Shown one piece after another: positions 1 through 10,008 of a DNA stretch of 64,000 nucleotides. How positions within the stretch are numbered: the stretch's first letter is position 1; each line of letters starts with the position of its first letter. The notes under the pieces are model-generated. The model saw nothing but the letters and a program-made list of their open reading frames with translations. It ran no database searches and was not told where the DNA came from. The position numbers and the translations under genes were made by a program. Origin of the DNA: Rhodococcus sp. OK302 (GTDB lineage Bacteria; Actinomycetota; Actinomycetes; Mycobacteriales; Mycobacteriaceae). Where the stretch lies: contig NZ_NPJZ01000002.1 of assembly GCF_002245895.1 (NCBI RefSeq), positions 372,001-436,000 of the forward strand, given 5' to 3'.

Positions 1-211
1 GCTTGCGTGGCTGGCGGAAACAGGCGCGGACCCCGAGCGGCTCAACCCCAACGGGGGAGCCATCGCGTTAGGTCATCCGCTAGGCGGCAGTGGTGCACGC
101 CTGATGACGACCATGATTCACCACATGCGAAGCACCGGAACACGTTACGGATTGCAGACGATGTGTGAAGGTGGCGGGCAAGCGAACGCCACCATTCTCG
201 AACTCCTCTAA
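1..211 (+). CDS. Thiolase, C-terminal fragment (cut by window edge)
   Basis: This is the last 69 codons of an acetyl-CoA C-acyltransferase; the rest lies left of the window. The reading frame starts at base 2. Visible thiolase C-terminal signatures are [20 protein letters not shown], which carries the catalytic His, and LQTMCEGGGQANATILELL, which carries the second active-site Cys. The GLQTMCEGGG form is the one seen in FadA6-type enzymes, but substrate cannot be assigned from a fragment. A hairpin about 60 bases downstream probably ends the transcript. Confidence 0.93.
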   Translation, partial: LAWLAETGADPERLNPNGGAIALGHPLGGSGARLMTTMIHHMRSTGTRYGLQTMCEGGGQANATILELL

Positions 212-270
212 CACCTCCGGCCGCCCTGACGCCTGAATGGCTGCGATTTCTCGGGTTGGTCGGATATCAC

Positions 271-323
271 GTCAGGTCGTTCCTCGACGGGAGTGCGCCC
301 CTTCGCGGAACGACCTGACTTTT
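271..323 (+). terminator. Rho-independent terminator after thiolase
   Basis: A perfect 13-bp inverted repeat (271-283 with 307-319) has a 23-base loop and is followed directly by TTTT on the + strand. It sits 59 bases after the thiolase stop codon. The rest of the 212-545 gap shows no convincing gene. Confidence 0.75.
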
Positions 324-545
324 GTCTACCTGGCGAGTGACTGGCCAGAATGTGACAGCAACCGAAATCGAGGGCTAATTTCGTGGCTGAGATTCGCGAA
401 TTTCCATTCGAACGAAAAGGGTCCACGAAATGCAGTCGGAAATTCCAGCACGCTTGTGCCGACCAGGGTATTTCCGGCCCTTGCGAGTGCGAGCAAAGGT
501 GTAAAATTTCAAGAGAAAAATTCTTTGTGAAGGATTCGAAAAAAT

Positions 546-824
546 ATGATGAACGCAACTTTGAGAAAGTTGGCCGTGGCTTTGATTAGCGTCGCACTGC
601 TGGCCGTTGCTGTGAAATTTCCTACCCTTTTTGTTGCCTATATTGTGATTGGGGCGTTCCTCTTTTTTGCGCGGTACATTGACGTTGATGCCGATGAAAC
701 TCAAGTAAGGCGGGAACTTCAGCGGATTCCGGTACGGTTACCTTCCGCAGTTCTTGGCGATCTGACCAGCAGTGAACCGTCTGTCCATGTTTCAGGTGAA
801 TCTGACGACCGCGAAGGTCGTTAA
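546..824 (+). CDS. Small two-segment membrane protein, unknown function
   Basis: A 92-aa protein not recognised from any family. Residues about 5-24 and 26-44 are hydrophobic and could form a hairpin of two membrane segments, followed by a polar, acidic tail (DVDADETQVRRELQRIPVRLP). The ATG used is the second-position choice of a double ATG; no strong ribosome site is seen. It overlaps on the opposite strand the 3' part of another possible membrane protein gene (622-1071), so at least one of the two is probably shorter or not real. Confidence 0.45.
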   Translation: MMNATLRKLAVALISVALLAVAVKFPTLFVAYIVIGAFLFFARYIDVDADETQVRRELQRIPVRLPSAVLGDLTSSEPSVHVSGESDDREGR

Positions 825-1071
825 CTGAATTTATTGTGATCGCGGTGAACTGGAATGCATAATTTCGGGTAAAGAAGATTCCAATCGCCGCAATAGTGAT
901 CAATCCGAATCCGATCTGTGCCAGTGTCCATAATTTCTCGCCGCTATCGCTGTTGTCGCAATTATCCCGAAATTGATCCAGTGCGAGCCAAATGGCGTAG
1001 GGTGCGATAGCAGCTAATCCGTAGGTTGCAGTGGCGGCGAGAGCCAGATGAAATAGGAGCATGAGGGTCAC
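622..1071 (-). CDS. Putative small membrane protein, uncertain 3' end
   Basis: A 149-aa reading frame whose first ~80 residues look like a real membrane protein: hydrophobic stretches at about residues 2-30 and 50-65 and a polar loop between (DQFRDNCDNSDSGEKLW). The remaining C-terminal half is basic, low in hydrophobics and overlaps 546-824 on the other strand, so it looks like a read-through shadow. No family is recognised. Either the two genes overlap tail to tail by about 200 bases, or a frameshift has removed the true stop. Confidence 0.35.
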   Translation of the reverse strand: MTLMLLFHLALAATATYGLAAIAPYAIWLALDQFRDNCDNSDSGEKLWTLAQIGFGLITIAAIGIFFTRNYAFQFTAITINSVNDLRGRQIHLKHGQTVHCWSDRQELRKVTVPESAEVPALLEFHRHQRQCTAQKRGTPQSQYRQQKG

Positions 1072-1156
1072 GTTTCCTCTGCAAGACGCCGCGCAGCGCC
1101 TTTACGGCCCTGGCCGATCTCGATGTGGAAGCTGCGAGATGAGCGCGGCGTGGGTC

Positions 1157-2356
1157 TCAGGACTTGGGGACGCGGACGATCAGAGCGTCGCCCTGTCCGC
1201 CGCCGCCGCACAGTGCCGCAGCACCGATTCCGCCGCCGCGACGCTGCAACTCCAGCGCCAAGTGCAGAGCAATACGGGCACCGGACATTCCGAGCGGGTG
1301 CCCGACGGCAATAGCGCCGCCGTTGACGTTCACCTTGGCGGGATCGAGCCCGAGCTCACGCGTCGACGCAATGCCGACTGCCGCGAAGGCTTCGTTGATC
1401 TCGACGAGGTCCAGGTCCTTGGGGTCGATGCCTTCCTTTTCACAGGCCTTGGCGATGGCCCGCGCCGGCTGCGACTGCAACGTGGAGTCCGGTCCGGCGA
1501 CAACGCCATGGGCACCGATTTCGGCGATCCACGTCAAACCGAGTTCTTCGGCCTTGGCCTTGCTCATCACGACAACAGCGGCAGCACCGTCGGAGATCGG
1601 CGACGCCGAACCGGCGGTGATGGTGCCGTCCTTGCTGAAGGCGGGACGCAACTTACCGAGGGATTCGGCGGTTGTATCGGCGCGGATGCCCTCATCCTGT
1701 GCGAACACCATGGGATCACCCTTGCGCTGCGGGATGGAGACCGGAACAACTTCGTTGTCGAAGAGTCCGTCCTTCCACGCGCGGGCCGCGTTCTGGTGTG
1801 AGGCCGCGGCAAACGCGTCCTGCTCCGCGCGGGTGATGTGACTGTCGTCTTTCTGGTTGACCTGCTCGGTCAGCAGACCCATCGCCTGATCGGTGAAGAT
1901 GTCGTGCAGGCCGTCGTAGGCCATGTGATCGCGCATGGTGACGTCGCCGTATTTGAAGCCTTCACGGCTTTTCTCGAGCATGTGCGGTGCGCGGCTCATC
2001 GATTCCTGACCACCGGCGACGACAACCTCGAACTCGCCGGCGCGGATCAGCTGATCGGCCAGGGCGATGGCGTCGACACCTGAGAGGCACACCTTGTTGA
2101 TGCTCAGCGCCGGAACGCTCATGGGGATTCCGGCTGCGACGGCGGCCTGACGGGCCGGCATCTGGCCGGCACCGGCGGTCAGAACCTGGCCCATGATGAC
2201 GTACTCGACCTGCTCCGGAGCAACGCCTGATTTTTCCAGCGCGCCCTTGATGGCGATTCCGCCCAGATCGGACCCGGAAAGGTCCTTCAAGGAACCCATG
2301 AGTCGACCCAGCGGGGTACGGGCTCCGGCAACAATGACGGTGGGTGTCTTTAACAT
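1157..2356 (-). CDS. Acetyl-CoA C-acetyltransferase (FadA4-like thiolase)
   Basis: A full-length 399-aa biosynthetic/degradative thiolase joining or cleaving acetyl-CoA and acetoacetyl-CoA type substrates in the cytosol. The nucleophile is Cys90 in NKVCLSG; the [15 protein letters not shown] (His) and CGGGGQGDA (second Cys) motifs are all present near residues 300, 350 and 380. A GGAGAA ribosome site precedes the ATG. Length and motifs fit the AtoB/ThlA/FadA4 group rather than the FadA5/FadA6 steroid enzymes nearby. The gene stands alone on the - strand downstream of a small membrane-protein gene. Confidence 0.95.
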   Translation of the reverse strand: MLKTPTVIVAGARTPLGRLMGSLKDLSGSDLGGIAIKGALEKSGVAPEQVEYVIMGQVLTAGAGQMPARQAAVAAGIPMSVPALSINKVCLSGVDAIALADQLIRAGEFEVVVAGGQESMSRAPHMLEKSREGFKYGDVTMRDHMAYDGLHDIFTDQAMGLLTEQVNQKDDSHITRAEQDAFAAASHQNAARAWKDGLFDNEVVPVSIPQRKGDPMVFAQDEGIRADTTAESLGKLRPAFSKDGTITAGSASPISDGAAAVVVMSKAKAEELGLTWIAEIGAHGVVAGPDSTLQSQPARAIAKACEKEGIDPKDLDLVEINEAFAAVGIASTRELGLDPAKVNVNGGAIAVGHPLGMSGARIALHLALELQRRGGGIGAAALCGGGGQGDALIVRVPKS

Positions 2357-2433
2357 TCGTTCTCCAGTCTGGGGTCAGCCGATTGCCGTGCCGACGGCGC
2401 GGCACGATGTATTTGTGTGCAGGTCAGTGCCGC

Positions 2434-2529
2434 TTACGAGGTGAGGAGGAAGAAAACTCCGATCATCGCCAGTACTACGGCGGCGGCGGACAGCATTGCC
2501 GGTGCCAGGGATTCCTGTGGTTGGTTCAA
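2434..2529 (-). CDS. 31-aa single-pass membrane micro-protein
   Basis: A short frame reading (M)NQPQESLAPAMLSAAAVV... then LAMIGVFFLLTS. It starts at TTG (2529) with a GAGGTG ribosome site a few bases upstream and ends TAA at 2434. The sequence is a polar N-terminus followed by one membrane helix (residues about 10-29), the layout of small accessory subunits of transporters such as the actinobacterial methionine/alanine importer small subunit. No large partner is adjacent, so that function is not claimed. It lies between the DUF5313 gene and the thiolase. Confidence 0.55.
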   Translation of the reverse strand: MNQPQESLAPAMLSAAAVVLAMIGVFFLLTS

Positions 2530-2602
2530 CAGACACCTCGTTCGAGTTGACCGTGTACCCCTAGATCGTCATTTCGTTGGGGGAATGACTGATTCGATGT
2601 CG

Positions 2603-2998
2603 TCATGGGCGGTAGCGCGACTCGTAGGCTTGTTTTTCTTCGTCCATTTTCTTTTGCTGATGCACATCGAGGAGCGATGGGTTCAAGCCGTGGCTGACCA
2701 ACCGATGTCTCAGATAGATCTTCTTCAAGGCGAGAAGGAAGTAGACGAAGGGGAGGAACAGTAGGAGCACCATGCTGATTCGGATGATCCAGGGGCCGGG
2801 AATCAGCAACAAACCGGCCAGGATAGGTAGCAATGGGACGATGTACCGGGTTGCGTAGCGGCGGGATGCGCCAGGACCGGTGATGTCCTCGATTACCCAC
2901 GGAGGAACTCGTCGGGCAACGTTCGCCCCGCCAGGTATTTCACATGCTGGGCGAAGGTGGGATGGGATAGATTTCCGTTCTGGGACATAGTGATTCAT
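2603..2998 (-). CDS. DUF5313 family membrane protein
   Basis: A 131-aa protein with the motif PPWVIEDITGPGASRRYATRY, which I recall as typical of the actinobacterial DUF5313 family. Two hydrophobic segments follow (about residues 52-68 and 72-92) and then a charged tail. Its ATG overlaps the stop of the SulP gene (ATGA, 2995-2998), so the two are translationally coupled and are probably co-regulated. Molecular function is unknown; coupling suggests a role linked to anion transport or its membrane environment. Confidence 0.8.
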   Translation of the reverse strand: MNHYVPERKSIPSHLRPACEIPGGANVARRVPPWVIEDITGPGASRRYATRYIVPLLPILAGLLLIPGPWIIRISMVLLLFLPFVYFLLALKKIYLRHRLVSHGLNPSLLDVHQQKKMDEEKQAYESRYRP

Positions 2999-4725
2999 TC
3001 CTCGGTATTCATCGACGTGTAATGGCTTCTCGGGAGCACCAGCATTCGGGCGTACTCGATGGCGCGGGGTGTGTCGGAGAAGATATGCCTGCGTTCGCTG
3101 TCCTTGGTGGTGAAGACGCCCAGTGCTTTGAGCGGCCGTAGGTGCTCGGATTTCATGCCGGAGATCAGGACGGTGATGTGGCGGTGTTCGAGTTTGTCGA
3201 TGGCGTCTTTGAGCACGATGGCGCCGGTGGCATCGATGGCGGTCACGCGTGACATCCGCAAGATGACCACCTTGACGTCGGAGACGTCGGCTAGTTCCAG
3301 GAGGAACCTGTGGGCTGCAGCGAAGAACAATGCGCCGTCGATGCGGTACGCGACGATGTGTTCTCGGAGCAGTTCGTGTTCTTCGCTTTGATGTCCGTCA
3401 TCGTCGAGTGGGACTTGCTCGATCTTGGCCGATTTGGCGACAGCGCGCAGGGCCAGAATTGCCGCGAACGCGACGCCGACCGCTACCGCGGTGACGAGGT
3501 CGAGCGCGACGGTGACCAGGAACGTCGCACCCATGACTGCGGTGTCCGCTCGGGTAGCGCGCGCTATCGCGATGATCGAGGCGGTTTCGACCATGCGGAC
3601 CGTCGTGGCGAGCAGAACGCCGGCGAGGGCGGCCAGGGGTATCTCGGCGACCAGGGTCGATGCCAAGTAGACGATCGCGGCGAGGATGACCGCATGGGTG
3701 AGTGCGGCCAGGCGACTGCGGGCACCGGAACGGACGTTGACCGCTGTGCGGGCGATCGCGCCGGTCGCGGGGACGCCGCCGAACAGCGGCGCGGCGATGT
3801 TTGCCAAACCCTGCCCGAACAGCTCCCGGTCGGGATTGTGGCGGGTCCCGACACCCATCGAATCGGCCGCGGTCGCCGACAGCAGTGACTCGAGCGCTGC
3901 CAGCGCCGCCACTGCGAGTGCGGGGGCCACTAGTGAGGTGAGGTCCCCGAGATGTAAGAAGTTCAACGTCGGAGCTGCGATACCGGAAGGGATTTCACCG
4001 ATGCGGGCGATATCGAGGTGCAACAGTTGCGCAGCGAGAGTGGCGATGGCGACAGCGACAAGAGAGAAGGGCACTTTCGGCAGGTAGCGTCCACCGATGA
4101 GGATTGCGGCGGCCACAACGAGTGCGGTTGCTGGAGTGAGGATCGACGGGTGCTCGACGAACTTGGCGACTGCGTCCGCCGCGCTGCGCCACACCTTGTC
4201 GCCCTCGGCGTCGGTGATACCCAACGCGGCCGGTATCTGTTGCAGTGCGATCACTACAGCGATTCCGGCGGTGAACCCTTCGATGACGGGTGCCGGCATG
4301 AAGCGCACTGCCCGTCCGATTCCGGCGAATGCGAGAGCCACCAGCACGATGCCGGCGATCAGCCCGACTGCGAGCACACCGGATCCGCCGTACTGGTGAA
4401 CGATGGGAACCAAGACGACAGTCATGGCGCCGGTCGGGCCCGACACCTGGAAGCGAGATCCGCCGAACACCGCGGCCACCGCTCCGGCAATAACTGCCGT
4501 GGTCAGACCAGCGGCTGCGCCGAGCCCGGTGGAGATGCCGAATCCCAGGGCCAGGGGGAGCGCGACCAGGGCGACGATCAGTCCGGCCAGCAGGTCTGCG
4601 CCGGGCGCGCGCAGCGACGAACTCCATTCGCTCCACCGGGGCAACAGGTCCCGTACGGCGTGGGCGGCTCGACCGAGCGTGTTCTCGGGTGCCGAAGTGG
4701 AATTCGATGCGGGCGTTTCGGTCAT
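2995..4725 (-). CDS. SulP-family anion transporter with STAS domain
   Basis: A 576-aa SulP (SLC26) permease, which may move sulfate, bicarbonate or another anion across the plasma membrane. About 10-12 membrane segments span residues 40-430, with the family signature GLIVALVALPLALGFG near residue 48 and SGPTGAMTVVLVPIV near 95. A cytoplasmic STAS domain occupies about residues 445-560 (YRIDGALFFAAAHRF...VVILRMSRVTAIDATGAIVL). It heads a two-gene operon with the DUF5313 protein. A 16-bp-arm palindrome sits just upstream and is shared with a divergent zinc-ribbon gene. Substrate cannot be told from sequence. Confidence 0.93.
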   Translation of the reverse strand: MTETPASNSTSAPENTLGRAAHAVRDLLPRWSEWSSSLRAPGADLLAGLIVALVALPLALGFGISTGLGAAAGLTTAVIAGAVAAVFGGSRFQVSGPTGAMTVVLVPIVHQYGGSGVLAVGLIAGIVLVALAFAGIGRAVRFMPAPVIEGFTAGIAVVIALQQIPAALGITDAEGDKVWRSAADAVAKFVEHPSILTPATALVVAAAILIGGRYLPKVPFSLVAVAIATLAAQLLHLDIARIGEIPSGIAAPTLNFLHLGDLTSLVAPALAVAALAALESLLSATAADSMGVGTRHNPDRELFGQGLANIAAPLFGGVPATGAIARTAVNVRSGARSRLAALTHAVILAAIVYLASTLVAEIPLAALAGVLLATTVRMVETASIIAIARATRADTAVMGATFLVTVALDLVTAVAVGVAFAAILALRAVAKSAKIEQVPLDDDGHQSEEHELLREHIVAYRIDGALFFAAAHRFLLELADVSDVKVVILRMSRVTAIDATGAIVLKDAIDKLEHRHITVLISGMKSEHLRPLKALGVFTTKDSERRHIFSDTPRAIEYARMLVLPRSHYTSMNTEE

Positions 4726-4762
4726 AAGGTCCTCGGTACTGCGAGAAGAAAGCGAAAGACTG

Positions 4763-4796
4763 TCTGATTACTTGCTAACATTAGCAAGTAATCAGA
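4763..4796. promoter_or_regulatory. Palindromic operator between sulP and zinc-ribbon gene
   Basis: A perfect inverted repeat with 16-base arms (4763-4778 and 4781-4796) and a 2-base spacer lies in the 85-base divergent gap. Its core TTGCTAACATTAGCAA (4772-4787) resembles sites at 8572-8587 and 8038-8053 (see those entries). It probably binds a dimeric repressor, plausibly the ArsR-type protein encoded at 8097-8459; the binding is inferred. Confidence 0.65.
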
Positions 4797-4810
4797 TGAA
4801 GGGAGTAGTG

Positions 4811-4978
4811 ATGCGTGTAACGCCACTACGCGGACTGCTGTGTGCACCGTTGCTGCAATGCCGGGGATGTACCAGGTTGTGCCGTCGTTCTGCAGTGCCG
4901 CAGGGTAGCGACGTGTGCCCATGGTGTGGTGAGCACGAATTGACGACAGCTGTTCTGGGTGCGGCGGTGCACTCGTAA
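4811..4978 (+). CDS. 55-aa zinc-ribbon protein divergent from sulP
   Basis: A small protein with two CxxC knuckles (CRGC at residues 17-20 and CPWCG at 36-40), the pattern of a zinc ribbon. The start ATG has a GAAGGGAG ribosome site about 8 bases upstream and lies just 14 bases after the shared palindrome. It could be a regulator or chaperone of the sulP/DUF5313 operon; no family name is claimed. It is convergent with pckG, separated by two stem-loops. Confidence 0.6.
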   Translation: MRVTPLRGLLCAPLLQCRGCTRLCRRSAVPQGSDVCPWCGEHELTTAVLGAAVHS

Positions 4979-5032
4979 GTCAGGTGCGCTGCCGCAGTCG
5001 GCCGGGAATGGGCTGGTGGTACTCGGAAGAAA

Positions 5033-5132
5033 ATCCCGATCCGGGCGGTTGAGGGGGATCTTGACCTGGATCGGGATCTTCCGAAAAGGACTTCCGGCGC
5101 GGGCAGTTCGACGTGCGATGCGCCGGAAGTCC
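5033..5132. terminator. Two stem-loops between zinc-ribbon gene and pckG
   Basis: Inverted repeat 1 has 10-bp arms (5033-5042 with 5068-5077). Inverted repeat 2 has 13-bp arms (5088-5100 with 5120-5132). They lie in the gap between two convergent genes and probably form a bidirectional terminator; no long T-run is present. Confidence 0.6.
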
Positions 5133-5144
5133 AGGTTGAGGGAA

Positions 5145-7043
5145 TCAGTGATCGTCGGGGTGCATGCGCACGCGCCGGAAATCGCTGTCACGAGTGGGAA
5201 TAGCGTCTGTGAGGTCGTAGTCGAAACCCGACAGCCGCTGCCGAAGTGCACGCAACTCTTCGCGCAGAGCATCGGGGAGCTTGTTTCCGCCGATCGTGGC
5301 GTACCACTCGTCGATCAGGGGGAGTTCGGATGCCCACTCGGTCGGATCGACCGCCAGAGCAGCCGTCACGGTCGGACGATGAAGTTTCAGACCCGTCAGA
5401 TCCAACGAATCGAGGGTCGGTACATTGCCGATCGGGGTCACCTCGGCGTCAGCGGTACCTTCGATTCGTTCGAGTGCCCATTTGAGGATCCGAGAGTTCT
5501 CCCCGAAACCAGGCCACAGAAATTCGTCGTGGTCGCCGCGGCGAAACCAGTTGACGTAGAAGATCTTCGGCAGTTTCCATGAATCGGTGCGAGGTCCGAT
5601 ATCGAGCCAATGTTGGAAGTAGTCTCCGACGTGGTAGCCCAGGAACGGCAACATTGCCATGGGGTCACGGCGCACGACGCCGACCTCTCCGGCTGCGGCG
5701 GCCGTGGTCTCCGACGAGAGTGTCGAGGCGAGGAACACCCCGTGTTGCCAGTCGAAGGATTCGGTGATCAGGGGGATGGTGGTGGCGCGCCGGCCGCCGA
5801 AGAAGATCGCCGAGATCGGAACGCCCGCTGGGTCGTTCCATTCGGGGGCAACTGTCGGGCACTGAGCAATCGGGGTGCAGTACCGCGAATTCGGGTGTGC
5901 CGCCGGTGTACCGGATCCCGGTGTCCAGTCACGTTGTCGCCAATCGGTGAGATGAGCCGGTGGTTCCTTGGTCATTCCTTCCCACCACACGTCGCCGTCA
6001 TCGGTCAGCGCCACGTTGGTGAAGATCGAGTTCCCTTTGTCGATCGTCGCCATTGCGTGGGGATTGGTTTCGGTGCTGGTACCTGGGGCGACGCCGAAGA
6101 AACCGGCTTCCGGATTGACGGCGTAGAGCCGCCCGTCGTCACCGAATCGCATCCAGGCGATATCGTCACCGATGGTTTCCGCTGTCCATCCGTCGAGGGT
6201 GGGATCGAGCATGGCCATGTTCGTCTTGCCACACGAGGACGGGAACGCTGCCGCGATGTATCGCACGGAGTTCTGCGGGGAAGTGAGCTTGAGTATGAGC
6301 ATGTGCTCCGCCAGCCAGCCCTCGTCCTTCGCCATCTTCGAGGCGATGCGCAGTGAATAGCATTTCTTGCCGAGTAGCGCGTTGCCGCCGTAGCCGGAAC
6401 CGTAGCTCCAGATGGTGCGTTCCTCGGGAAAATGAGAAATGTACTTGGTGTGATCGCACGGCCACGGCACGTCGAGCTGACCGTCGTACAAGGGCGCTCC
6501 GACCGAATGCAGGCATTTCACATACTCGGCGCCGCCGCCGAGAGCATCCCAGGCCTGTGTGCCGGATCGAGTCATGACCTGCATCGACACCGCGACATAT
6601 TCCGAGTCCGTGATCTGCACCCCGAATTTGGGTTCGGCTGCGTCGAGTGGACCCATACAGAATGCGATGACATACATGGTTCTGCCCGACATAGCACCGC
6701 GGTAGTGCTCGGTCATGACCGTTTTCATGTCGAGCGGATCCATCCAATTGTTCGTCGGCCCCGCATCATCACGCGACGGCGAACAGATGAACGTTCTGTC
6801 CTCGACCCGGGCGACATCTTCGGGGTCGGATACACACCGGAACGAGTTCGGCTTTTGCTCCAATCGAACGAAAGTGCCCTTGTCGACCAGTATTTCGGTC
6901 AGCCGGTTCCATTCCTCGTCGGATCCGTCGCACCACACCACATTGCGTGGCGCGGTCAGATCCGCGATCTCCGCGACCCAGGCCGCGATGTCGGACCGAG
7001 TGCTGCGGGCAACGATCGGACCGGAGTCGATATGAGTTGTCAC
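5145..7043 (-). CDS. pckG: Phosphoenolpyruvate carboxykinase (GTP)
   Basis: A 632-aa GTP-dependent PEP carboxykinase, converting oxaloacetate + GTP to PEP + CO2 + GDP for gluconeogenesis. Signatures include [27 protein letters not shown], the P-loop FPSSCGKTN (about residue 267-275), the kinase-2 motif GDDIAWM and [26 protein letters not shown] chose the GTG at 7043 because AGGAG lies 5 bases upstream; an in-frame ATG at 7058 would add five residues. It is downstream of an unrecognised gene (7108-7971), with 64 bases between. A gene for fatty or steroid acyl degradation nearby fits growth on acetyl- or propionyl-CoA yielding substrates. Confidence 0.96.
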   Translation of the reverse strand: MTTHIDSGPIVARSTRSDIAAWVAEIADLTAPRNVVWCDGSDEEWNRLTEILVDKGTFVRLEQKPNSFRCVSDPEDVARVEDRTFICSPSRDDAGPTNNWMDPLDMKTVMTEHYRGAMSGRTMYVIAFCMGPLDAAEPKFGVQITDSEYVAVSMQVMTRSGTQAWDALGGGAEYVKCLHSVGAPLYDGQLDVPWPCDHTKYISHFPEERTIWSYGSGYGGNALLGKKCYSLRIASKMAKDEGWLAEHMLILKLTSPQNSVRYIAAAFPSSCGKTNMAMLDPTLDGWTAETIGDDIAWMRFGDDGRLYAVNPEAGFFGVAPGTSTETNPHAMATIDKGNSIFTNVALTDDGDVWWEGMTKEPPAHLTDWRQRDWTPGSGTPAAHPNSRYCTPIAQCPTVAPEWNDPAGVPISAIFFGGRRATTIPLITESFDWQHGVFLASTLSSETTAAAAGEVGVVRRDPMAMLPFLGYHVGDYFQHWLDIGPRTDSWKLPKIFYVNWFRRGDHDEFLWPGFGENSRILKWALERIEGTADAEVTPIGNVPTLDSLDLTGLKLHRPTVTAALAVDPTEWASELPLIDEWYATIGGNKLPDALREELRALRQRLSGFDYDLTDAIPTRDSDFRRVRMHPDDH

Positions 7044-7107
7044 TGTGTCTCCTGACATATGTTCGGTGCACGGCTGCCCGTCCGAGCGGCTACGCGAAAA
7101 AGCTGGA

Positions 7108-7971
7108 TCAGTGCTGGTGAGTGCTGTAGGGAGGGGTGGGACCGAGGGATTTGGTCACCTGTCGCGCGATGGACGAGAGCAGCATTCGCTCGTCCGGCGC
7201 CGGGAGAGTGCACCCCGATGGTGTGATCAGTGCCAGGGAGCGGGCGCACGCAGCGATTATCTCCACAGTCAGGGCGGACACGCCGTGGCCGCACAGCACA
7301 CTCAGGAAACCCGGAAGTACCACGGCGCCGTGGTCGAAGCTCTCGTAGGGGAGGGCGACCACTCGGTTCGCGGAGACCGAATCTCTCCCGCAGCGATCGA
7401 GATCGACGAGAACATCGTTGTGTTCCATCAGACGGTGCAACGGGAACTGATGTGCGTCACTCGTACGCCAACTACTGATGCCGGCGACACCCGACATCAG
7501 TAGAACCTGCCCGAGCATCGGAGCCCGATGGGCCCCGGTGATCACGACTTGCCCGACACGCGGGCCGACCTCAAGATTTTTCAGGGTCGAGATCGTCATT
7601 GCCGTCAGAGTTGTTGTCAAAACATCGATTTCGGTAATGACAAGTGGACCGCCGCGTTCGGCCACGCCCTGTTGAAGTGCTACCGCTGCGTTCGCGTCCA
7701 GCCCGACGACGAATGCTGCGGAGATTCTCGGTTGCAAGCCCAGGACGCGGGCGATGACGGTGTTGACATCTGCGGTGGCCAAGGGCAACCGGACCGCGTG
7801 CAGAGCGGTTCGATCAGAGATCATGGCGGCGTAGTCCTCCATGGCCTCCCACGGTGATCGTGTTCTGGTTACTGCGCGATGAGATTTTGCTGCCGAGACT
7901 CCGACAACCGCCACCTCGACACCGATGAACAGCCCGTTGTCCGACTGGACGTCGTCGTTGTCGTTCGTCAC
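7108..7971 (-). CDS. Unrecognised soluble protein upstream of pckG
   Basis: A 287-aa protein with a start at GTG 7971 (AGAGGTGG upstream). It has alternating beta/alpha character: [11 protein letters not shown] near residue 18 and [27 protein letters not shown] near residue 140, both compatible with Rossmann-like nucleotide or dinucleotide binding. It weakly recalls a degenerate NAD-binding half of malic enzymes, which would fit its place before pckG (malate/oxaloacetate/PEP node), but I do not assign a function. It and pckG probably form an operon controlled from the TTGC-type dyad at 8038-8053. Confidence 0.7.
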   Translation of the reverse strand: MTNDNDDVQSDNGLFIGVEVAVVGVSAAKSHRAVTRTRSPWEAMEDYAAMISDRTALHAVRLPLATADVNTVIARVLGLQPRISAAFVVGLDANAAVALQQGVAERGGPLVITEIDVLTTTLTAMTISTLKNLEVGPRVGQVVITGAHRAPMLGQVLLMSGVAGISSWRTSDAHQFPLHRLMEHNDVLVDLDRCGRDSVSANRVVALPYESFDHGAVVLPGFLSVLCGHGVSALTVEIIAACARSLALITPSGCTLPAPDERMLLSSIARQVTKSLGPTPPYSTHQH

Positions 7972-8037
7972 CGTTGACCACCTCTTTCGGATCGATCAGC
8001 CGGATGCTTCGGTCCACCAGTTCTACAATGTACGCAC

Positions 8038-8053
8038 TTTAGAAATTTCGCAA
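8038..8053. promoter_or_regulatory. Candidate operator upstream of the pckG operon
   Basis: On the - strand this reads TTGCGAAATTTCTAAA, an imperfect dyad. It matches the arsR site (8572-8587) at 11 of 16 positions, including the left half TTGCGAA. It lies about 67 bases upstream of the 7971 start codon. A shared ArsR-type repressor is inferred. Confidence 0.4.
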
Positions 8054-8096
8054 CTAGCGGGTAAAGCATAGATGAAGCTCCGGCGAGTGCTACGAC

Positions 8097-8459
8097 TCAG
8101 TTGCGATGCTTGCCGGCCAACGCGGGCGGTTCCGAAATCTCTTCGACCAGCATCTCGGCTTGGCCGGCGACCATGCCCGTCAGGATGGCACGGGCGGTGG
8201 TCAACAGGTCGGCGATGCGAGGAGAAGTCAGGGCGTAGGACACGGACAGGCCTTCCCTGCGTGCTGTGACCAAACCTGCGCGGCGCAAGATCGACAGTTG
8301 CTGAGACAGATTTGCCGCCTCGATGCCCACTTCGGGCAGCATTTCCGACACGGCGTGCTCGCGCTCACTCAGAAGCTCCAATACGCGAATGCGTGCAGGA
8401 TGCCCCAGGGTCTTGAAGAAGTCGGCTTTCATTTGATAAAGCGGCTGGCGCGAGTTCAC
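8097..8459 (-). CDS. ArsR/SmtB-type winged-helix repressor, no cysteines
   Basis: A 120-aa DNA-binding protein: KADFFKTLGHPARIRVLELLSEREHAVSEML followed by the recognition helix region EAANLSQQLSILRRAGLVTARREG and a beta-wing. No cysteine is present, so the classical CxC metal site of ArsR/SmtB/CmtR is absent and the ligand is probably not a thiol-bound metal. AGGAGG is at 8470-8475; I use the GTG at 8459 (10-base spacing), though the GTG at 8465 is possible. The gene is divergent from the FadA5-like thiolase. A dyad related to the sulP operator lies upstream, suggesting autoregulation. Confidence 0.85.
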   Translation of the reverse strand: MNSRQPLYQMKADFFKTLGHPARIRVLELLSEREHAVSEMLPEVGIEAANLSQQLSILRRAGLVTARREGLSVSYALTSPRIADLLTTARAILTGMVAGQAEMLVEEISEPPALAGKHRN

Positions 8460-8571
8460 GACCACGACGCCTCCTGTCATTCGAGTTGGACAGCCGGCAC
8501 GCTTCGTGTTCGGCGCGCGCCGCTGTCCTGCTCCTGCGATCGAGTGCAGAAGTCCCCACGGGTTGTGGTAC

Positions 8572-8587
8572 TTGCGAATCTTAGCAA
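8572..8587. promoter_or_regulatory. Candidate ArsR operator upstream of its own gene
   Basis: The sequence TTGCGAATCTTAGCAA is a near-dyad that matches the core of the sulP palindrome (TTGCTAACATTAGCAA, 4772-4787) at 13 of 16 positions. It lies about 110 bases upstream of the arsR start in the divergent arsR/thiolase gap. Confidence 0.5.
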
Positions 8588-8683
8588 TTTGCGCGAGTCT
8601 CCGTCGGTATCGCAGGTTTTGTGGCGAGTAGGTCGATTGCGATTGTCGAAACATGTTTCAATCCAACTGCTCGAGGCTGTTGA

Positions 8684-9928
<1,245 letters not shown>

Positions 9929-9935
9929 TAGTCGA

Positions 9936-9969
9936 GGTCGCCCGATGATCACGTGATCATCGGGCGACC
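9936..9969. terminator. 34-bp perfect palindrome between convergent thiolases
   Basis: Bases 9936-9952 are the exact reverse complement of 9953-9969, so RNA from either strand folds into a 17-bp stem. It begins 7 bases after the FadA5-like stop and ends 39 bases before the FadA6-like stop. No T-run follows, as is common for actinobacterial terminators. Confidence 0.75.
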
Positions 9970-10008
9970 CATGCTGCTTCGGCTACGGAGCGCAGCCAAG
10001 GACCGATG

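Noticed and set aside
1061..1841. Open frames on the + strand over the FadA4-like gene
   Set aside because: They are antisense shadows caused by high third-position GC in the thiolase gene.
2434..2529. Naming the micro-protein as a MetS-type transporter subunit
   Set aside because: Size and layout are compatible, but no transporter of that family is adjacent and the sequence match is not specific.
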